A stretch of DNA of 64,000 nucleotides from Streptomyces humidus (GCF_014649655.1 NZ_BMTL01000034.1:48034-112033), one strand, 5' to 3'; counted from the first letter of the stretch, positions 49,510-58,381 are shown. A program made the numbers and translations. The notes: generated by a model from the sequence alone, not told the origin.

Positions 49510-50052
49510 GTGCACGGACCGGCTTCGCCCGGCTGGCTGCTGGTCGCGCTGTGTGCGGCGACCGGGGCCTACTGCCTGCTGCGGATGCGCAGCAGGGTCG
49601 AGGAACAGCGCAGAGCCGCGGGCGGCGAGGCCCTGATGGGCTTCGGCATGGCCTCGATGGCCGTGCCGCCGGCCGTGTTCACCCCACCGGCGTGGGCGTG
49701 GCCGGCCTACGCCGCGGTCTTCGGCGCGGCAGCCCTGCGGGCGCTGTGGTCGGCCCGGACGGACGCGCATCATCTGCATCATCTGGTGGGCGCCGGGGCC
49801 ATGGTGTACATGGCGGCGGCGATGGCCGGCACGCCCTCGCACAGTCACGGGCACGGCGGCTCGGGAGTCCCGGTGCTGACGGGCGCGCTGCTGGCGTACT
49901 TCACCGGTTACGTCCTTCTCGCCGGGGTGAGGCTGCTGCCGGCCGCCGGTGCGGGCGGGGCGGCCGTCGCCTGGGGTGACCGGCCCGAAGTGGCGCGGGC
50001 GTGCCGTCTGTCGATGGGCATCGGCATGCTCGCCATGCTGCTGACGATGTGA
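49510..50052 (+). CDS. DUF5134-like polytopic membrane protein
   Basis: A 180-residue protein from a GTG six bases downstream of GGGGAG (a GTG at 49504 also exists). It shows four to five membrane segments: WLLVALCAATGAYCLL, MGFGMASMAVPPAVF, AYAAVFGAAALRAL, LTGALLAYFTGYVLLAGV and LSMGIGMLAMLLTM. A His-rich loop (DAHHLHHL, then SHSHGHGG) lies between helices 3 and 4. This resembles DUF5134 proteins of actinobacteria, and the histidines could bind metal. Function unknown. Confidence 0.75.
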   Translation: MHGPASPGWLLVALCAATGAYCLLRMRSRVEEQRRAAGGEALMGFGMASMAVPPAVFTPPAWAWPAYAAVFGAAALRALWSARTDAHHLHHLVGAGAMVYMAAAMAGTPSHSHGHGGSGVPVLTGALLAYFTGYVLLAGVRLLPAAGAGGAAVAWGDRPEVARACRLSMGIGMLAMLLTM

Positions 50053-50371
50053 CTTCGAGTCACGGGCATGACCTGCGTCCCTTCGCCGGGTGAAGCCGTA
50101 CTCCTGAAGGTGCGCCGCTCATGGGGTGCCGGCCCGGCCACCGATGCCGGGACCGCGCTCGCCGGACTGCCCGCCCGCCGGCTCCGCCGAGAGGCCACGT
50201 GCGGAGGCCGGAGCCCGCCCGGCGGGACCGACCGAGCTGACCACAAGGGCAGTTGAGCGTCCGACGGAGCGGGAGGAACCGTGTGCGCCCCGCACGGGTC
50301 GACGGTGGCTCAGGACCTCTTCCCGGACGGCGCGTTCGCCTCCGGCGCACTCGGTCGGCGAGGATCGTCGT
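50053..50371. other. 319-base intergenic region
   Basis: Between DUF5134 and PAP2 genes on the same strand. A short GTGACT-TCG-AGTCAC hairpin covers the DUF5134 stop. Otherwise I see no recognisable protein or strong signal; the PAP2 promoter should be near its 3' end. Confidence 0.4.
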
Positions 50372-51097
50372 ATGCGCTACCCGTCCACCGACTCCCCGCC
50401 CCTTCCCGTCGCCCAGCGCACGGCCGCCCGCGTCGCCCTGGTCCTGGGCCTGTGCTCCGTCCTCCTCCTCGTCCCCGTCGTGGGCGAGTGGGGTCCCCTG
50501 ATCTCCGCCGACCGCGACGTCGCCCGCACCACCCACCGCTGGGCCGTCGCCGATCCCGACGTCACCCGGGTCTGCCGCATCCTCACCGACTGGGTCTGGG
50601 ATCCGGTGACCATGCGACTGCTGGGCGCGGCGGCGGCCGTGTGGCTGGTGTGGCGCCACACGGACTGGTGGACCGCCGGATGGCTGGTGGCCACGGCCGC
50701 GCTGGGCACGCTGATCCAGCAGGCGCTCAAGGCCGCCGTGGGCCGCGCCCGCCCGGTCTGGCCCGACCCCGTCGACTCGGCGCACTACGCGGCCTATCCC
50801 TCCGGGCACGCCCTGACCGCCATGGTGGTGTGCGGCCTCCTGCTGTGGCTGCTGCACCGGCACGGCGCCGGTCCCCTCCTGTGGTGCGCGGCGCTGACGG
50901 TGGCGGTGATCTCCGTGGTGGGCGTGGGACTCACCAGGATCTGGCTGGGGGTGCACTGGCCCTCGGACGTCCTGGCCGGCTGGCTGCTCGGCGCGACCCT
51001 GGTGGCGGTGGCGATCGCGGCACACCTGCGTGGGCGGCCGGACCGGGCCAGGCCCACGGTGGACGCGGCGAGTTCGACGGCCGGGCCGCGCATCTGA
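50372..51097 (+). CDS. PAP2-family phosphatase, membrane-bound
   Basis: A 241-residue protein with six membrane segments. The active-site signature is complete: KAAVGRARP (KxxxxxxRP), YPSGHALT (PSGH) and TRIWLGVHWPSD (SRxxxxxHxxxD form). It dephosphorylates lipids such as phosphatidate or undecaprenyl pyrophosphate at the outer side of the membrane. The ATG at 50372 has GAGG nine bases upstream. Confidence 0.9.
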   Translation: MRYPSTDSPPLPVAQRTAARVALVLGLCSVLLLVPVVGEWGPLISADRDVARTTHRWAVADPDVTRVCRILTDWVWDPVTMRLLGAAAAVWLVWRHTDWWTAGWLVATAALGTLIQQALKAAVGRARPVWPDPVDSAHYAAYPSGHALTAMVVCGLLLWLLHRHGAGPLLWCAALTVAVISVVGVGLTRIWLGVHWPSDVLAGWLLGATLVAVAIAAHLRGRPDRARPTVDAASSTAGPRI

Positions 51098-51199
51098 GGT
51101 GGTGGCGGAGCCTCGGGTGACGCTTCGTCACGGCGTGGCAGGCAGCGACGCGTGCGCGCGTCCGCGCCTTCCGCGCACCGGCACCGATTCCCGTCCGGG

Positions 51200-51277
51200 T
51201 CCGCAACGTCCGCAACGTCAGTCGTCCGCGCCGCTGCGTCGTCCGCGTCGTCCGCATCATCCGCGCCGTCCGCGAGG
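51200..51277 (+). repeat. 9-base degenerate tandem repeat
   Basis: Units of TCCGCNNCG (for example TCCGCAACG twice, then TCCGCGTCG, TCCGCATCA, TCCGCGCCG) run for about 78 bases in the 239-base gap between the PAP2 and HAD genes. It has no coding-type features beyond the repeat. Confidence 0.65.
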
Positions 51278-51336
51278 CGATGCCGGGCGTGCGGAACGCC
51301 CGGCGCCGGCCGAGGCGGGGTTCATAGGATCGCCCC

Positions 51337-52026
51337 ATGACGAGTGTGCTGTTCGACTTCTCCGGGACCCTCTTCCGCATCGAGTCCGCCGAGTCCTGGC
51401 TGGGATCGGTGCTGCACGAGGCCGGCATCGCGATGCCCGGGCCGGAGCTGGCCGCGACGGCGCGGGCCCTGGAGACGGCCGGGGCCCTGCCGGGCGGGGC
51501 CTCTCCCCTGAGGGTGCCCGACGAGCTGGCCGGGCTGTGGCGGGCACGGGACGAGAGCGCGGAGCTGCACCGGGCCGCGTACACCTCCCTGTGCCGTCAG
51601 GTGCCCTTGCCGGACCCGGCGTTGTACGACGCCTTGTACGACCGGCACAGAACGCCGGCGGCCTGGTCCCCGTACCCCGACGCCCTCGCCGTGCTGCGCG
51701 GGTTGCGCGAGCGCGGTCTGCGGGTCGGCGTGGTCAGCAACATCGGCTGGGACCTGCGGCCCGTGTTCCGGGAGCATGGCCTCGACGGATACGTCGACAC
51801 GTACACGCTGTCGTACGAGCACGGGGTGCAGAAGCCGGACGCACGGCTGTTCACGATCGCGTGCGAAGCGCTGGGGGCCGAACCTCACCGGACCCTGATG
51901 GTGGGCGACGACCGGCGGGCGGACGGCGGGGCGGCCGCGCTGGGCTGCGCGGTGCACTTCGTGGACCATCTGCCTGCGGCGGAACGCCCGGACGGGCTGC
52001 GGGCGGTGCTCGAGCTGGTGGGCTGA
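51337..52026 (+). CDS. HAD-superfamily hydrolase-like protein with DxSGT motif
   Basis: A 229-residue protein. HAD motif I reads FDFSGTLF, so the nucleophile Asp7 is present but the general acid/base Asp is replaced by Ser9. Motif II is VGVVSNIG, motif III EHGVQKPDARLF (Lys) and motif IV VGDDRRADGGAA. The cap domain (residues about 15-90) is of the C1 helical type. The change at motif I is seen in HAD members with altered chemistry such as dehalogenases or phosphonatases, so a plain phosphatase role is doubtful. Upstream is the PAP2 gene and downstream the TetR gene. Confidence 0.85.
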   Translation: MTSVLFDFSGTLFRIESAESWLGSVLHEAGIAMPGPELAATARALETAGALPGGASPLRVPDELAGLWRARDESAELHRAAYTSLCRQVPLPDPALYDALYDRHRTPAAWSPYPDALAVLRGLRERGLRVGVVSNIGWDLRPVFREHGLDGYVDTYTLSYEHGVQKPDARLFTIACEALGAEPHRTLMVGDDRRADGGAAALGCAVHFVDHLPAAERPDGLRAVLELVG

Positions 52027-52178
52027 GCGGCGAGAACACCGCGCACGCCCCGGCGACGGCGGCCTCAGGACCCCACGACTGAAAAAGCGCGCCCACTCTG
52101 GACGATCCCCCGCGTCGCCCAGAGCAGGCGCCACCCCGGCGGGCTCCGTTCCGGAGCCGACCGGAGTTCCTGAGTATA

Positions 52179-52199
52179 GTTGGCTGGCAGCCAGTCAAC
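52179..52199. promoter_or_regulatory. TetR operator overlapping the tetR promoter
   Basis: A 21-base near-palindrome. Arms GTTG-CTGGC and GCCAG-CAAC surround a central A, with one mismatched pair between the two parts of each arm. It overlaps the likely -10 TATAGT (52175-52180) and ends 14 bases before the TetR start. Autorepression is the direct reading. Confidence 0.8.
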
Positions 52200-52213
52200 C
52201 CAGGAGTTACAGG

Positions 52214-52888
52214 ATGTCCCCGCGCAGCGCCTCGGTCAATGAAGAATTGCGGCGGCGTTCCCGGGAGCGGCTTCTGCAGGCCGCGGTGGAGTTGGTGGGA
52301 GAGCGTGGCTACGAGGCCACGACCCTCGGCGACATAGCGGACCGGGCGGGCGCGGCGCGCGGCCTGGTGTCGTACTACTTCCCCGGCAAGCGCCAGCTGG
52401 TGCAGTCGGCCGTGCACCGCCTGATGCACCGCACACTGGAAGAGGCGCTGGAGCGCGAACCGCACACCGAGGACGGCCGGGAGCGGATGGCCCGGGCCAT
52501 CGACGCGATCACCGGGCTGGCCCGGGACCGTACGGTGCTGATGCGTCAGCACATGGCGGGGCTGCTGCAGGCCGAGGGCTTCCTCGAGTGCCCGGAGCAG
52601 CAGCGGCTGGCCGAACTCCTGCGGGACACCGCGGCCCGGCACAGCTCACAGGACGCCGGCCACGACTACCCGCTGCTGCGCTCCCAACTGATGGGCGCCG
52701 TCTACTCGATGGTGCTGCCGAACGTGCCGCTGCCGCTGGTCACCCTGCGAGCCGACCTGTTCGCGCGTTACCGCCTCGACTGGGAGCAGGGGGACCCGCC
52801 GGACGCCGAGGCGCCCGGCGGGAAGGGCGGCGGCGATCTGTCGCGGTTCTTCGCGACAGATCTGCCGGCCGGGGATCAGTCGAAGTAG
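52214..52888 (+). CDS. TetR/AcrR-family transcriptional regulator
   Basis: A 224-residue regulator. The helix-turn-helix is YEATTLGDIADRAGAARGLVSYYFPGKRQL. The ligand-binding domain is helical and has no clear family marker. The upstream promoter contains a 21-base near-palindrome, so autoregulation is likely. Its target may be a neighbour, though no efflux gene is adjacent. The end of the coding sequence includes an 11-bp hairpin that serves as terminator of the opposing LVIVD gene, and the two genes overlap by 13 bases. Confidence 0.9.
   Translation: MSPRSASVNEELRRRSRERLLQAAVELVGERGYEATTLGDIADRAGAARGLVSYYFPGKRQLVQSAVHRLMHRTLEEALEREPHTEDGRERMARAIDAITGLARDRTVLMRQHMAGLLQAEGFLECPEQQRLAELLRDTAARHSSQDAGHDYPLLRSQLMGAVYSMVLPNVPLPLVTLRADLFARYRLDWEQGDPPDAEAPGGKGGGDLSRFFATDLPAGDQSK
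52835..52862 (-). terminator. terminator of the LVIVD gene located inside the tetR coding end
   Basis: An 11-bp perfect stem (GATCTGTCGCG / CGCGACAGATC) with a 6-base loop. On the minus strand it starts 13 bases after the LVIVD stop; on the plus strand it encodes residues DLSRFFATDLP of TetR. One sequence therefore serves coding and termination. Confidence 0.75.
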
Positions 52889-54378
52889 TCCGGCTGCGTC
52901 TGGACGTTGAGCTCGCGCAGCCGCACCCGCTTCGCGGGGTCCGTGCGCTTGTCGTCCAGCTTCAGCACGTCGAAGCCCTTGGCGATGTCGTTGGAGTAGA
53001 TGTAGCCGTTGTAGTAGTAGGCCGACCACGAGCCGCCGGTCTGCAGGGTGGTGGTGTTCAGCGGGCCGCGCTCGAAGTAGGCGATCTCCTTCGGCTTCGT
53101 CGAGTCGGTGAAGTCCCAGACGGAGACCCCGCCCTGGTACCAGGCCTGGACCATGAGGTCCTTGCCCTTCACCGGGATCAGCGAACCGTTGTGCGCGACG
53201 CAGTTCTCGGTGTCCGCCTGGTGGCGCGGGATCTTGTAGTAGGCGCGGAAGACGAGCTTGCGCTTGTCCCCCTTGCCGACGATGTCGTAGATGCCGTCGG
53301 CGCCGCGGTTCGGGCCGGTCGCCTCGTTGCAGGTGGCCGCGCCTCCGCCGCCGAGCTCGTCGGTGAACACGACCTTGTTCGCCTTCTGGTTGAAGGTCGC
53401 GGAGTGCCAGAACGCGAAGTTGACGTTGTCCTGCACCTGGTCGATGACCTTCGGGTGCTCCGGGTCCTTGATGGAGAAGAGGATGCCGTCGCCCATGCAG
53501 GCGCCGGCCGCCAGGTCCTTCTCCGGCAGCACGGTGATGTCGTGGCAGCCCGTGGTCTTGGACACCCCGGGGTTGGTCGGACCGCCGGGGTTGCCGCCGC
53601 CGTCCGGGCCCTCGCCCGGGAACAGCACGGGGAAGCTCACGACCGCCGCCTGCTCGGGCGCCTTGCGGGGCACCTTGATGACCGAGATGCCGTCGTGCGG
53701 CGGCTGGCAGTCGGGGTAGGCGGCGTTGGGCGAGTACGAGGAGACGTAGATGTAGACGTTCTTGCGCTCGGGCACCAGGGTGTGGGTGTGCGAGCCGCAG
53801 GCGGTCTCCACGGCGGCGACGTACTTCGGGTTCGCCTTGTCGCTGATGTCGAAGACCTTCATGCCCTCCCAGGAGGACTTCTCGGTCACCGGCTGGGTGG
53901 TGCTGTGGCAACTGCTGTCGCTGCGCGAGGAGTCGGTCGACAGGAAGAGCAGGTCGCCCGAGACGGAGACGTCGTTCTGCGAGCCGGGGCAGAGCACCTG
54001 GGCCACCGTCTTCGGCGACTTCGGGTTGCTGATGTCGAAGACGCGGAAGCCGTCGTAGTTGCCGGCGAAGGCGTACTTGCCCTGGAAGGCCAGGTCCGAG
54101 TTGGTGCCGGGCAGGGCGTCCTTGGGGATGTTCGCCAGGTGCTCGATGTTGGCGGAGTGGACGATCTCGTCCTGCCCGGGTATCTCGCCCTGGGCGATCG
54201 CCGCGGCCGCCTCGGCCCTGGCGCCTTGCGAGACCTCCTGCTCCACGGCGGGCGCGTCCCCGGGGTCGGGGGTCGCGGCCGCCGGGACCGCCGTGAGGAG
54301 GGCGGCGAGGAGACCGGTGCACGCGGCGGCGACTCCCAGCCGTCTGCGTCGTGTTCGAGGATCGTTCAACAGGGTCAC
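52876..54378 (-). CDS. secreted LVIVD-repeat protein
   Basis: A 500-residue protein from a GTG with GGAGG five bases upstream. A basic start and hydrophobic core (LGVAAACTGLLAALLTAVPAAA) form a signal peptide. The rest is a beta-propeller-like repeat protein with recurring FDISNPKSPK / FDISDKANPK / SIKDPEHPK turns, the LVIVD signature, and several cysteines. It is expected outside the cell. LVIVD proteins have no assigned enzyme activity. It is divergent from the DUF305 lipoprotein, a frequent partner by memory. Confidence 0.88.
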   Translation of the reverse strand: MTLLNDPRTRRRRLGVAAACTGLLAALLTAVPAAATPDPGDAPAVEQEVSQGARAEAAAAIAQGEIPGQDEIVHSANIEHLANIPKDALPGTNSDLAFQGKYAFAGNYDGFRVFDISNPKSPKTVAQVLCPGSQNDVSVSGDLLFLSTDSSRSDSSCHSTTQPVTEKSSWEGMKVFDISDKANPKYVAAVETACGSHTHTLVPERKNVYIYVSSYSPNAAYPDCQPPHDGISVIKVPRKAPEQAAVVSFPVLFPGEGPDGGGNPGGPTNPGVSKTTGCHDITVLPEKDLAAGACMGDGILFSIKDPEHPKVIDQVQDNVNFAFWHSATFNQKANKVVFTDELGGGGAATCNEATGPNRGADGIYDIVGKGDKRKLVFRAYYKIPRHQADTENCVAHNGSLIPVKGKDLMVQAWYQGGVSVWDFTDSTKPKEIAYFERGPLNTTTLQTGGSWSAYYYNGYIYSNDIAKGFDVLKLDDKRTDPAKRVRLRELNVQTQPDYFD

Positions 54379-54566
54379 TGCATCCTCCCTTGTCCCCGTT
54401 CCCAGGGAACGGTTCACGGTGCTCCGAAGTATCGTCTTCATCATGCACATATCAAGGGCGGGCAACGCACTCGTCATGAATCTTTCTGTTCATTAGTGCG
54501 ATCAGTGGTGCATAGATCCAGACGAGGACGGACCCGTCCTCAACTCGCCGATCCCCGGAGGTCGTT

Positions 54567-55205
54567 GTGCCGCTCCGCCGCATGCCCCTCGCCTCAGCCG
54601 CACTGCTGCTGGCATTCGCCCTCGCGGGCTGCGACTCCGGGCCGGACGCCAAGCCGTCCGGCGCGGACGGCCCTTCGGTGATCGCCCCCGGCGAGCCGGG
54701 CGACGAGAACCGCACCCTCTCCGCCCAGGAAGCGGCCGAGCAGCGCGCCGACGACGACACCCCGAACACGGCGGACGTGTCGTACGCGCGGATGATGATC
54801 CGGCATCACGCCCAGGCTCTGGAGATGACCCAGCTCGTCCCGGACCGCGCCCGGTCGGGGGACGTCAAGCGGCTCGCCCTGCGCATCTCCGCGGCTCAGG
54901 GTCCGGAGATCGAGGCCATGAAGGGCTGGCTCACGACGCACGGCAAGACCACGGCGAGCGGCGGGCACGACCACGCCGTCATGCCCGGGATGGCGAGCGA
55001 GGACCAGCTGAGCGAGCTGCGCGCGGCGCGCGGCAAGGCGTTCGACGCCCTCTTCCTCACCTTGATGATCACCCACCACGAGGGCGCGCTCACCATGGCC
55101 GCGGACGTCAAGGCGCAGGGCAACAACGTGCAGATCGAGGAGATGGCGGACGATGTGATCGCGCAGCAGACGAGCGAGATCACCCGGATGCGCGCCATGC
55201 GGTGA
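54567..55205 (+). CDS. DUF305 lipoprotein
   Basis: A 212-residue lipoprotein from a GTG with GGAGG a few bases upstream. The lipobox is LAGC (Cys22). Two DUF305 helical units follow: MMIRHHAQALEMTQLV and MITHHEGALTMAAD, each with a HHxxA metal-binding pair, plus a Met/His-rich stretch (GGHDHAVMPGM). Ferritin-like DUF305 proteins bind copper or other metals at the membrane. The divergent LVIVD gene may act in the same surface process. A strong hairpin terminator follows. Confidence 0.9.
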   Translation: MPLRRMPLASAALLLAFALAGCDSGPDAKPSGADGPSVIAPGEPGDENRTLSAQEAAEQRADDDTPNTADVSYARMMIRHHAQALEMTQLVPDRARSGDVKRLALRISAAQGPEIEAMKGWLTTHGKTTASGGHDHAVMPGMASEDQLSELRAARGKAFDALFLTLMITHHEGALTMAADVKAQGNNVQIEEMADDVIAQQTSEITRMRAMR

Positions 55206-55206
55206 C

Positions 55207-55238
55207 GCCGTCACCCGGCCGCCCGTCCGGGTGACGGC
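55207..55238 (+). terminator. hairpin terminator of the DUF305 gene
   Basis: A 12-bp perfect stem (GCCGTCACCCGG / CCGGGTGACGGC) with an 8-base loop, right after the DUF305 stop. Confidence 0.85.
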
Positions 55239-55483
55239 GCGGCCGGGCAACGGCACCGAGGGACGGCGGTCAGCCCTGGACAGCGCTCAGGAAGGGGCGC
55301 CGGGCGGGCACGGAGGCCGAGAAACGATGCTCTAGCACACACCCAAGGCGATCGCATGGTCACGTTCCGTACGAACGGACACGCGTGCGCCGCGAGAGCA
55401 CAGCGCCCTGTCAGCGGAGCGGCGCCGGTGCGATGCTGGAGACACCAGCGTTCTCCTCCGTACCCGGGGCAAGGAGTTCCGCC

Positions 55484-56884
55484 GTGCTGCGTGTCGCCGT
55501 CGTCGGTTCAGGTCCGAGTGGGGTCTACACCGCTCAGAGCCTGGTCGAGCGAGATCCCGAGGCGTTCGTCGACGTCCTGGACCGCCTGCCGTGCCCGTAC
55601 GGGCTCGTGCGCTACGGCGTCGCCCCGGACCACGAGAAGATCAAGTCCCTGCAGCACAGCCTGCGCACGGTCCTCGAACACGAACGGGTGCGTTTCCTCG
55701 GCGGGGTCCGGGTGGGCGCGGACGGGGTCCCCGTGGACCGACTGCGCGAGATGTACCACGCGGTCGTGTACTGCGTGGGCGCCGCGTCCGACCGGCGCCT
55801 CGGGATCCCCGGCGAGGAACTGCCCGGCAGCTGGTCGGCGACGGAGTTCGTGTCCTGGTACAGCGCGCACCCGGACTCCGCCGCCGGCGACGGGTTCGTA
55901 CGGGACGTCCGCACGGCCGTCGTGGTGGGCGCCGGGAACGTCGCGCTGGACGTCACCCGGATGCTGGCCCGCGGCGCTGCCGAGCTGAGCCCCACCGACA
56001 TGCCGCAGTCGGCGCTGAGCGCGCTGTCGGCGAGCGGGGTGAGCGAGATCCACATGGTGGGGCGGCGCGGCCCGTCCCAGGCGCGCTTCACCACCAAGGA
56101 ACTGCGCGAGCTGGGCGGGCTGCCCGACACCGACGTGGTCGTCGACGAGGCGGAGCTGGCGTCCGATCCGGCGTACGGTGATCCGTCCGGACTCCCGGCG
56201 GCGCAGCGACGCAACGTGGAAGTGCTGCGCGGCTGGGCGGCGGCGCCGGCCCGTGGCGTGCGGCGGCGGATCCGGCTCCGGTTCTTCCTGCGCCCCGTCG
56301 AACTGCTCCCCGTCGAAGGCCGGTTGGGGGCGGTGCGACTGGAGCGGACGGCTCCGGACGGGCGCGGGGGCGTGCGGGGCACCGGCCGCTACGAGGTCGT
56401 CGAGGCGCAGTTGGTGCTGCGGTCGGTGGGGTATCGCGGGGCGCCCCTGGAGGGGCTGCCGTTCGACGCGGTGAGCGGCACGGTGCCGCATGCCGCCGGG
56501 CGGGTGGTACGGGGAGGCGCGGTCGCGCCGGGCGAGTACGTGGCGGGCTGGATCAAGCGCGGCCCGACCGGTGTGATCGGCGCCAACCGGCCGTGCGCGA
56601 AGGAGACGGCGACGTCCCTGCTGGAGGACGCTCCCGTTCTCGCGCGGCGGCGGTTGCCCGACGAGCCGCTGGACGCGCTGCGGGCGATCGGGGCCGACCC
56701 CGTCGAGTGGGCGGGGTGGCTGGCGATCGAGCGGGCCGAGGCGGCGCTGGGAGCCTCTCTGGGACGGGGCGTGGTGAAGCTGCCGGACTGGGCGGCGCTG
56801 AGGGCCGCGGCCGGGTCCGCCGGCCCTTCGCGCGCCGCGACCGCGCCTGCCGGCCGTTCGCGTCCCGCGGACCGGCCCTCCTGA
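55484..56884 (+). CDS. FAD-dependent ferredoxin-NADP+ reductase, adrenodoxin reductase type (FprA-like)
   Basis: A 466-residue flavoprotein. From the GTG with AAGGAG eight bases upstream it reads VLRVAVVGSGPSGVYTAQ (FAD GxGxxG), then PCPYGLVRYGVAPDHEKIKS, a hallmark of adrenodoxin-type reductases, NADP-binding VVVGAGNVALDVTRML, and GWIKRGPTGVIGANRPCAKET near the end. It passes electrons from NADPH to a ferredoxin, often for a P450. No ferredoxin or P450 gene is adjacent. About 25 residues of low-complexity tail follow the fold. Confidence 0.93.
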   Translation: MLRVAVVGSGPSGVYTAQSLVERDPEAFVDVLDRLPCPYGLVRYGVAPDHEKIKSLQHSLRTVLEHERVRFLGGVRVGADGVPVDRLREMYHAVVYCVGAASDRRLGIPGEELPGSWSATEFVSWYSAHPDSAAGDGFVRDVRTAVVVGAGNVALDVTRMLARGAAELSPTDMPQSALSALSASGVSEIHMVGRRGPSQARFTTKELRELGGLPDTDVVVDEAELASDPAYGDPSGLPAAQRRNVEVLRGWAAAPARGVRRRIRLRFFLRPVELLPVEGRLGAVRLERTAPDGRGGVRGTGRYEVVEAQLVLRSVGYRGAPLEGLPFDAVSGTVPHAAGRVVRGGAVAPGEYVAGWIKRGPTGVIGANRPCAKETATSLLEDAPVLARRRLPDEPLDALRAIGADPVEWAGWLAIERAEAALGASLGRGVVKLPDWAALRAAAGSAGPSRAATAPAGRSRPADRPS

Positions 56885-57006
56885 CCTCCTGACCTCCTCC
56901 CCTGACCTCCGGCAGCCTGGGCGGCGCTCCTGGGGGCCTCGACGCCCCCGACGCCGTTCTCCTCGCGAGACGCCGGCCGTCGCGGGGACGTCCGCTCCCG
57001 CGAGGT

Positions 57007-57034
57007 TCGTGGGCGGCCTGGCCCGGCCGCCCAC
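57007..57034. terminator. hairpin between convergent FprA-like and esterase genes
   Basis: An 11-bp perfect stem (CGTGGGCGGCC / GGCCGCCCACG) with a 6-base loop, 6 bases after the esterase stop on the minus strand and about 120 bases after the reductase stop. Just before it, TGACCTCC occurs three times near 56882-56909. Confidence 0.75.
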
Positions 57035-57040
57035 GGTGAC

Positions 57041-58381
57041 TCAACTCGCCGAACAGGAAGCACCGTTGAGCGTGAAGCCACCCGGCGCCGCGCTGTTGCC
57101 CGTGTGATTCGCCTGATAGCCGATGCTGACGCTCGCACCAGGCGCCAGCGTGCCGTTGTAGGTCGCGTTCGTCGCCGTCACCGCTCCCGAGACCGGTGCG
57201 TACGTGGCGCCCCAGCCGCTGGTGATGGTCTGCCCGGCGGGCAGCGTGAAGCCCAGTTTCCAGCCGTTGATCGCGGAGGCGCCGGTGTTGGTGAGGGTCA
57301 CTGACGCGGTCAGGCCGGTGCTCCATGCACTGGTGGAGGCCGTGACCCGGCAGGCTCCGGGCTGGGGGCCCGGGTCGGGGTCGGGCACGGAGCCGTCGAG
57401 GCCGAAGAACCTGAGGACCCGTGCGCCCATGCCGTCGCTGTACACCCCGTGTCCGACGCCCTGGACGCTGATGGCCTCGACGGGGGCGCGGTCACCGGTG
57501 GCGCCGTAGCGGGTGCGGGTCCAGCCGGACACGGGCGAGTCGGTGGCGGCCGGGGTCTGACCGACGCCCTGAACGTTCGTCCACTGCTTGATCTCCTCCC
57601 CGAAGTTCGGGTAGCGCAGCGTGTCGTCCTGCGTGCCGTGCCAGACCTGCATCCGGGGGCGGGGGCCGGTGTAGCCGGGGTAGGCGTTGCGCACCAGGTC
57701 GCCCCATTCCTGGGGCGTGTGGATCACGGTGCCGCCGGCGCACTGGCTGTTCCACTCGGATCCGTCGGTGGTCGCGAAGCAGCCGAACGGGACGCCCGCG
57801 AACGCCGCGCCCGCCGCGAACACGTCGGGGTAGTCGCCGAGCAGGACGTTCGTCATCATCGCGCCGGAGGAGATGCCCGTCGCGAAGATCCGCCCGGTGT
57901 CGGCGGAATAGGTGCGGATGGTCCAGTCGATCATCGACTTGATGCCGACGGGATCGCTCCCGCCGCCGCGCTTGAGCGCCTGGGGCGAGGAGACGTCGAA
58001 GCACTTGCTGCTGCGGGTGACCGACGGGTAGACGACGATGAATCCGTACCGGTCGGCCAGCCGCGCGAACTCGGTGCCGTTGTACATGGCGGGGCCGGAA
58101 CCCGTGCAGTAGTGCACGGCCACCAGAACAGCCGGGCGCGCGGTGACGTTCGCCGGCACGTACACGTACATCTGGAGGTTGCTGGGGTTCGTGCCGAAGC
58201 CCGTGACCTCGGTGAGCGTGGCGGCGGGAACCGGGCCGGCGGCGTGCGCACGGGCGGAGGCGGCGGGCGCGGTGAGGACGGTGGCCGCGAGCAACGACAC
58301 CAGGGCCGCCAGGAGGGCCAGGATCGCCGGACGAGGCCTTCTTCTGGCAGAAGCGGTCATGTGGGGGGTGGTGGTCAACAC
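57041..58381 (-). CDS. secreted CE1-type esterase (PHB depolymerase-like) with C-terminal CBM2
   Basis: A 446-residue protein starting at GTG with AGAAGGGA upstream. A signal peptide covers residues about 8-48. The esterase domain has ATGISSGAMMTNVL, a GxSxG serine (Ser171), matching the acetylxylan/feruloyl-esterase and PHB-depolymerase LpqC family. After a proline-rich linker (PDPDPGPQPG), residues 347-446 form a family 2 carbohydrate-binding module (WSTGLTASVTLTNTG, LPAGQTITSGWGATY, NHTGN) that binds cellulose or xylan. So it probably removes acetyl or feruloyl groups from plant polysaccharide. A near-perfect CebR site lies in its upstream region. Confidence 0.9.
   Translation of the reverse strand: MLTTTPHMTASARRRPRPAILALLAALVSLLAATVLTAPAASARAHAAGPVPAATLTEVTGFGTNPSNLQMYVYVPANVTARPAVLVAVHYCTGSGPAMYNGTEFARLADRYGFIVVYPSVTRSSKCFDVSSPQALKRGGGSDPVGIKSMIDWTIRTYSADTGRIFATGISSGAMMTNVLLGDYPDVFAAGAAFAGVPFGCFATTDGSEWNSQCAGGTVIHTPQEWGDLVRNAYPGYTGPRPRMQVWHGTQDDTLRYPNFGEEIKQWTNVQGVGQTPAATDSPVSGWTRTRYGATGDRAPVEAISVQGVGHGVYSDGMGARVLRFFGLDGSVPDPDPGPQPGACRVTASTSAWSTGLTASVTLTNTGASAINGWKLGFTLPAGQTITSGWGATYAPVSGAVTATNATYNGTLAPGASVSIGYQANHTGNSAAPGGFTLNGASCSAS

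Noticed and set aside
51200..51277. Small serine/alanine-rich gene
   Set aside because: The open frame is just the translation of a 9-base repeat and has no start with a ribosome binding site.
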